Positions 5,797-6,053 of a stretch of DNA of 6,053 nucleotides are shown here, one piece after another. How positions within the stretch are numbered: position 1 is the first letter of the stretch; each line of letters starts with the position of its first letter. Origin of the DNA: JBBDXS01 sp964418365 (lineage in GTDB: Bacteria > Chloroflexota > Dehalococcoidia > DSTF01 > RBG-16-68-14); contig CAYQLM010000131.1 of the NCBI GenBank assembly GCA_964418365.1, forward strand, positions 1 through 6,053, read 5' to 3'. The notes below the pieces were generated by a model, which did no database searches, was not told where the DNA came from, and worked only from the letters and a program-made list of their open reading frames with translations. The translations under genes and the position numbers were made by a program.

Positions 5797-5874
5797 AGTC
5801 TCTGGTCGCTTGTTGTTCGTCGCTGGTACTGCACTCAACGTGAACCAGTGACTAGCGACCAGCAACCAGCGACC
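5797..5874. repeat. Degenerate heptad repeat forming a long imperfect inverted repeat
   Basis: On the right side, four consecutive 7-mers from 5847 read AGTGACT, AGCGACC, AGCAACC, AGCGACC. On the left side, from 5797, they read AGTCTCT, GGTCGCT, TGTTGTT, CGTCGCT, GGTACTG, most of which are diverged reverse complements of the same unit (GGTCGCT). The arms at about 5802-5831 and 5846-5876 therefore pair imperfectly around a 14-base loop. The element fills most of the divergent region between the M50 protease and uvrC. No T-run follows either arm. It could be a mobile palindromic element, a regulatory site or a decayed tandem repeat. Confidence 0.7.
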
Positions 5875-5896
5875 GGTTCGCTACCATAGACCTGTC

Positions 5897-6053
5897 ATGG
5901 CAGAACCACTGGTCGAGCGGCTCAAGGCGGTGCCCGAGCGGCCCGGCGTCTATCTCTTCCGCAACGACAAGGGCCACGTGATCTACGTCGGGAAGGCGGC
6001 CAGCCTGCGCAACCGCATGCGGTCGTACTTCGGCGCGCCGCAGAGCATGGAGC
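5897..6053 (+). CDS. uvrC: UvrABC system protein C, N-terminal fragment (continues beyond window)
   Basis: The 52 complete codons encode the start of UvrC, the dual-incision nuclease of nucleotide excision repair. The GIY-YIG nuclease domain is evident: PERPGVYLFRNDKGHVIYVGKA (13-34), with GVY at 17-19, YVG at 30-32 and Lys33, then SLRNRMRSYF (36-45) with the conserved Arg40. The segment is typical of UvrC rather than other GIY-YIG nucleases, in which the spacing and the 'LPxxPGVY' opening differ. The ATG at 5897 has no Shine-Dalgarno upstream. The central UVR domain, the C-terminal RNase H-like nuclease and the helix-hairpin-helix region lie outside the window. Confidence 0.93.
   Translation, partial: MAEPLVERLKAVPERPGVYLFRNDKGHVIYVGKAASLRNRMRSYFGAPQSME

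Noticed and set aside
5797..5876. CRISPR-like array or transposon end
   Set aside because: Units are only 7 bp, degenerate and contiguous with no spacers; no cas or transposase gene and no target-site duplication are visible.

Overview
This GC-rich window (roughly two-thirds G+C by eye) looks like a compact stretch of ordinary bacterial chromosome. The gene set and protein style suggest Chloroflexota or a similar high-GC lineage: a RemA/DUF370 protein beside guanylate kinase, an AroA with several class II-type motifs, a Gmk P-loop reading GPSGVGKD, and a short M50 protease followed by a small HD protein. This placement is an inference without database support.

Layout from left to right. A SAM-dependent methyltransferase enters from the left edge on the + strand (1-425) and converges on the next gene with a short tail-to-tail overlap. 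Seven genes then lie on the - strand in one tightly packed run, transcribed right to left: an M50 site-2-type metalloprotease (5752-5045), an HD-domain protein (5043-4549), prephenate dehydrogenase tyrA (4538-3516), EPSP synthase aroA (3519-2206), remA (2179-1910), guanylate kinase gmk (1917-1312) and homoserine kinase thrB (1260-385). Their junctions are, in order, a 1-bp gap, a 10-bp gap, a 4-bp overlap, a 26-bp gap, an 8-bp overlap and a 51-bp gap, so a polycistronic transcript is very likely. At the right edge uvrC begins on the + strand (5897 onward), divergent from the protease. The 144-bp divergent region holds a degenerate 7-bp repeat arranged as an inverted repeat.

The run joins aromatic amino acid synthesis (tyrA, aroA), threonine synthesis (thrB), purine nucleotide synthesis (gmk), a DNA-binding regulator (remA) and two proteins of unknown role (M50 protease, HD protein). 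I found no new multi-gene system, mobile element, CRISPR array, or rRNA/tRNA gene. The points most worth a second look are the tandem double palindrome occupying the ribosome-binding region of thrB, the heptad inverted repeat before uvrC, and non-consensus residues in otherwise intact AroA, RemA, Gmk and ThrB.
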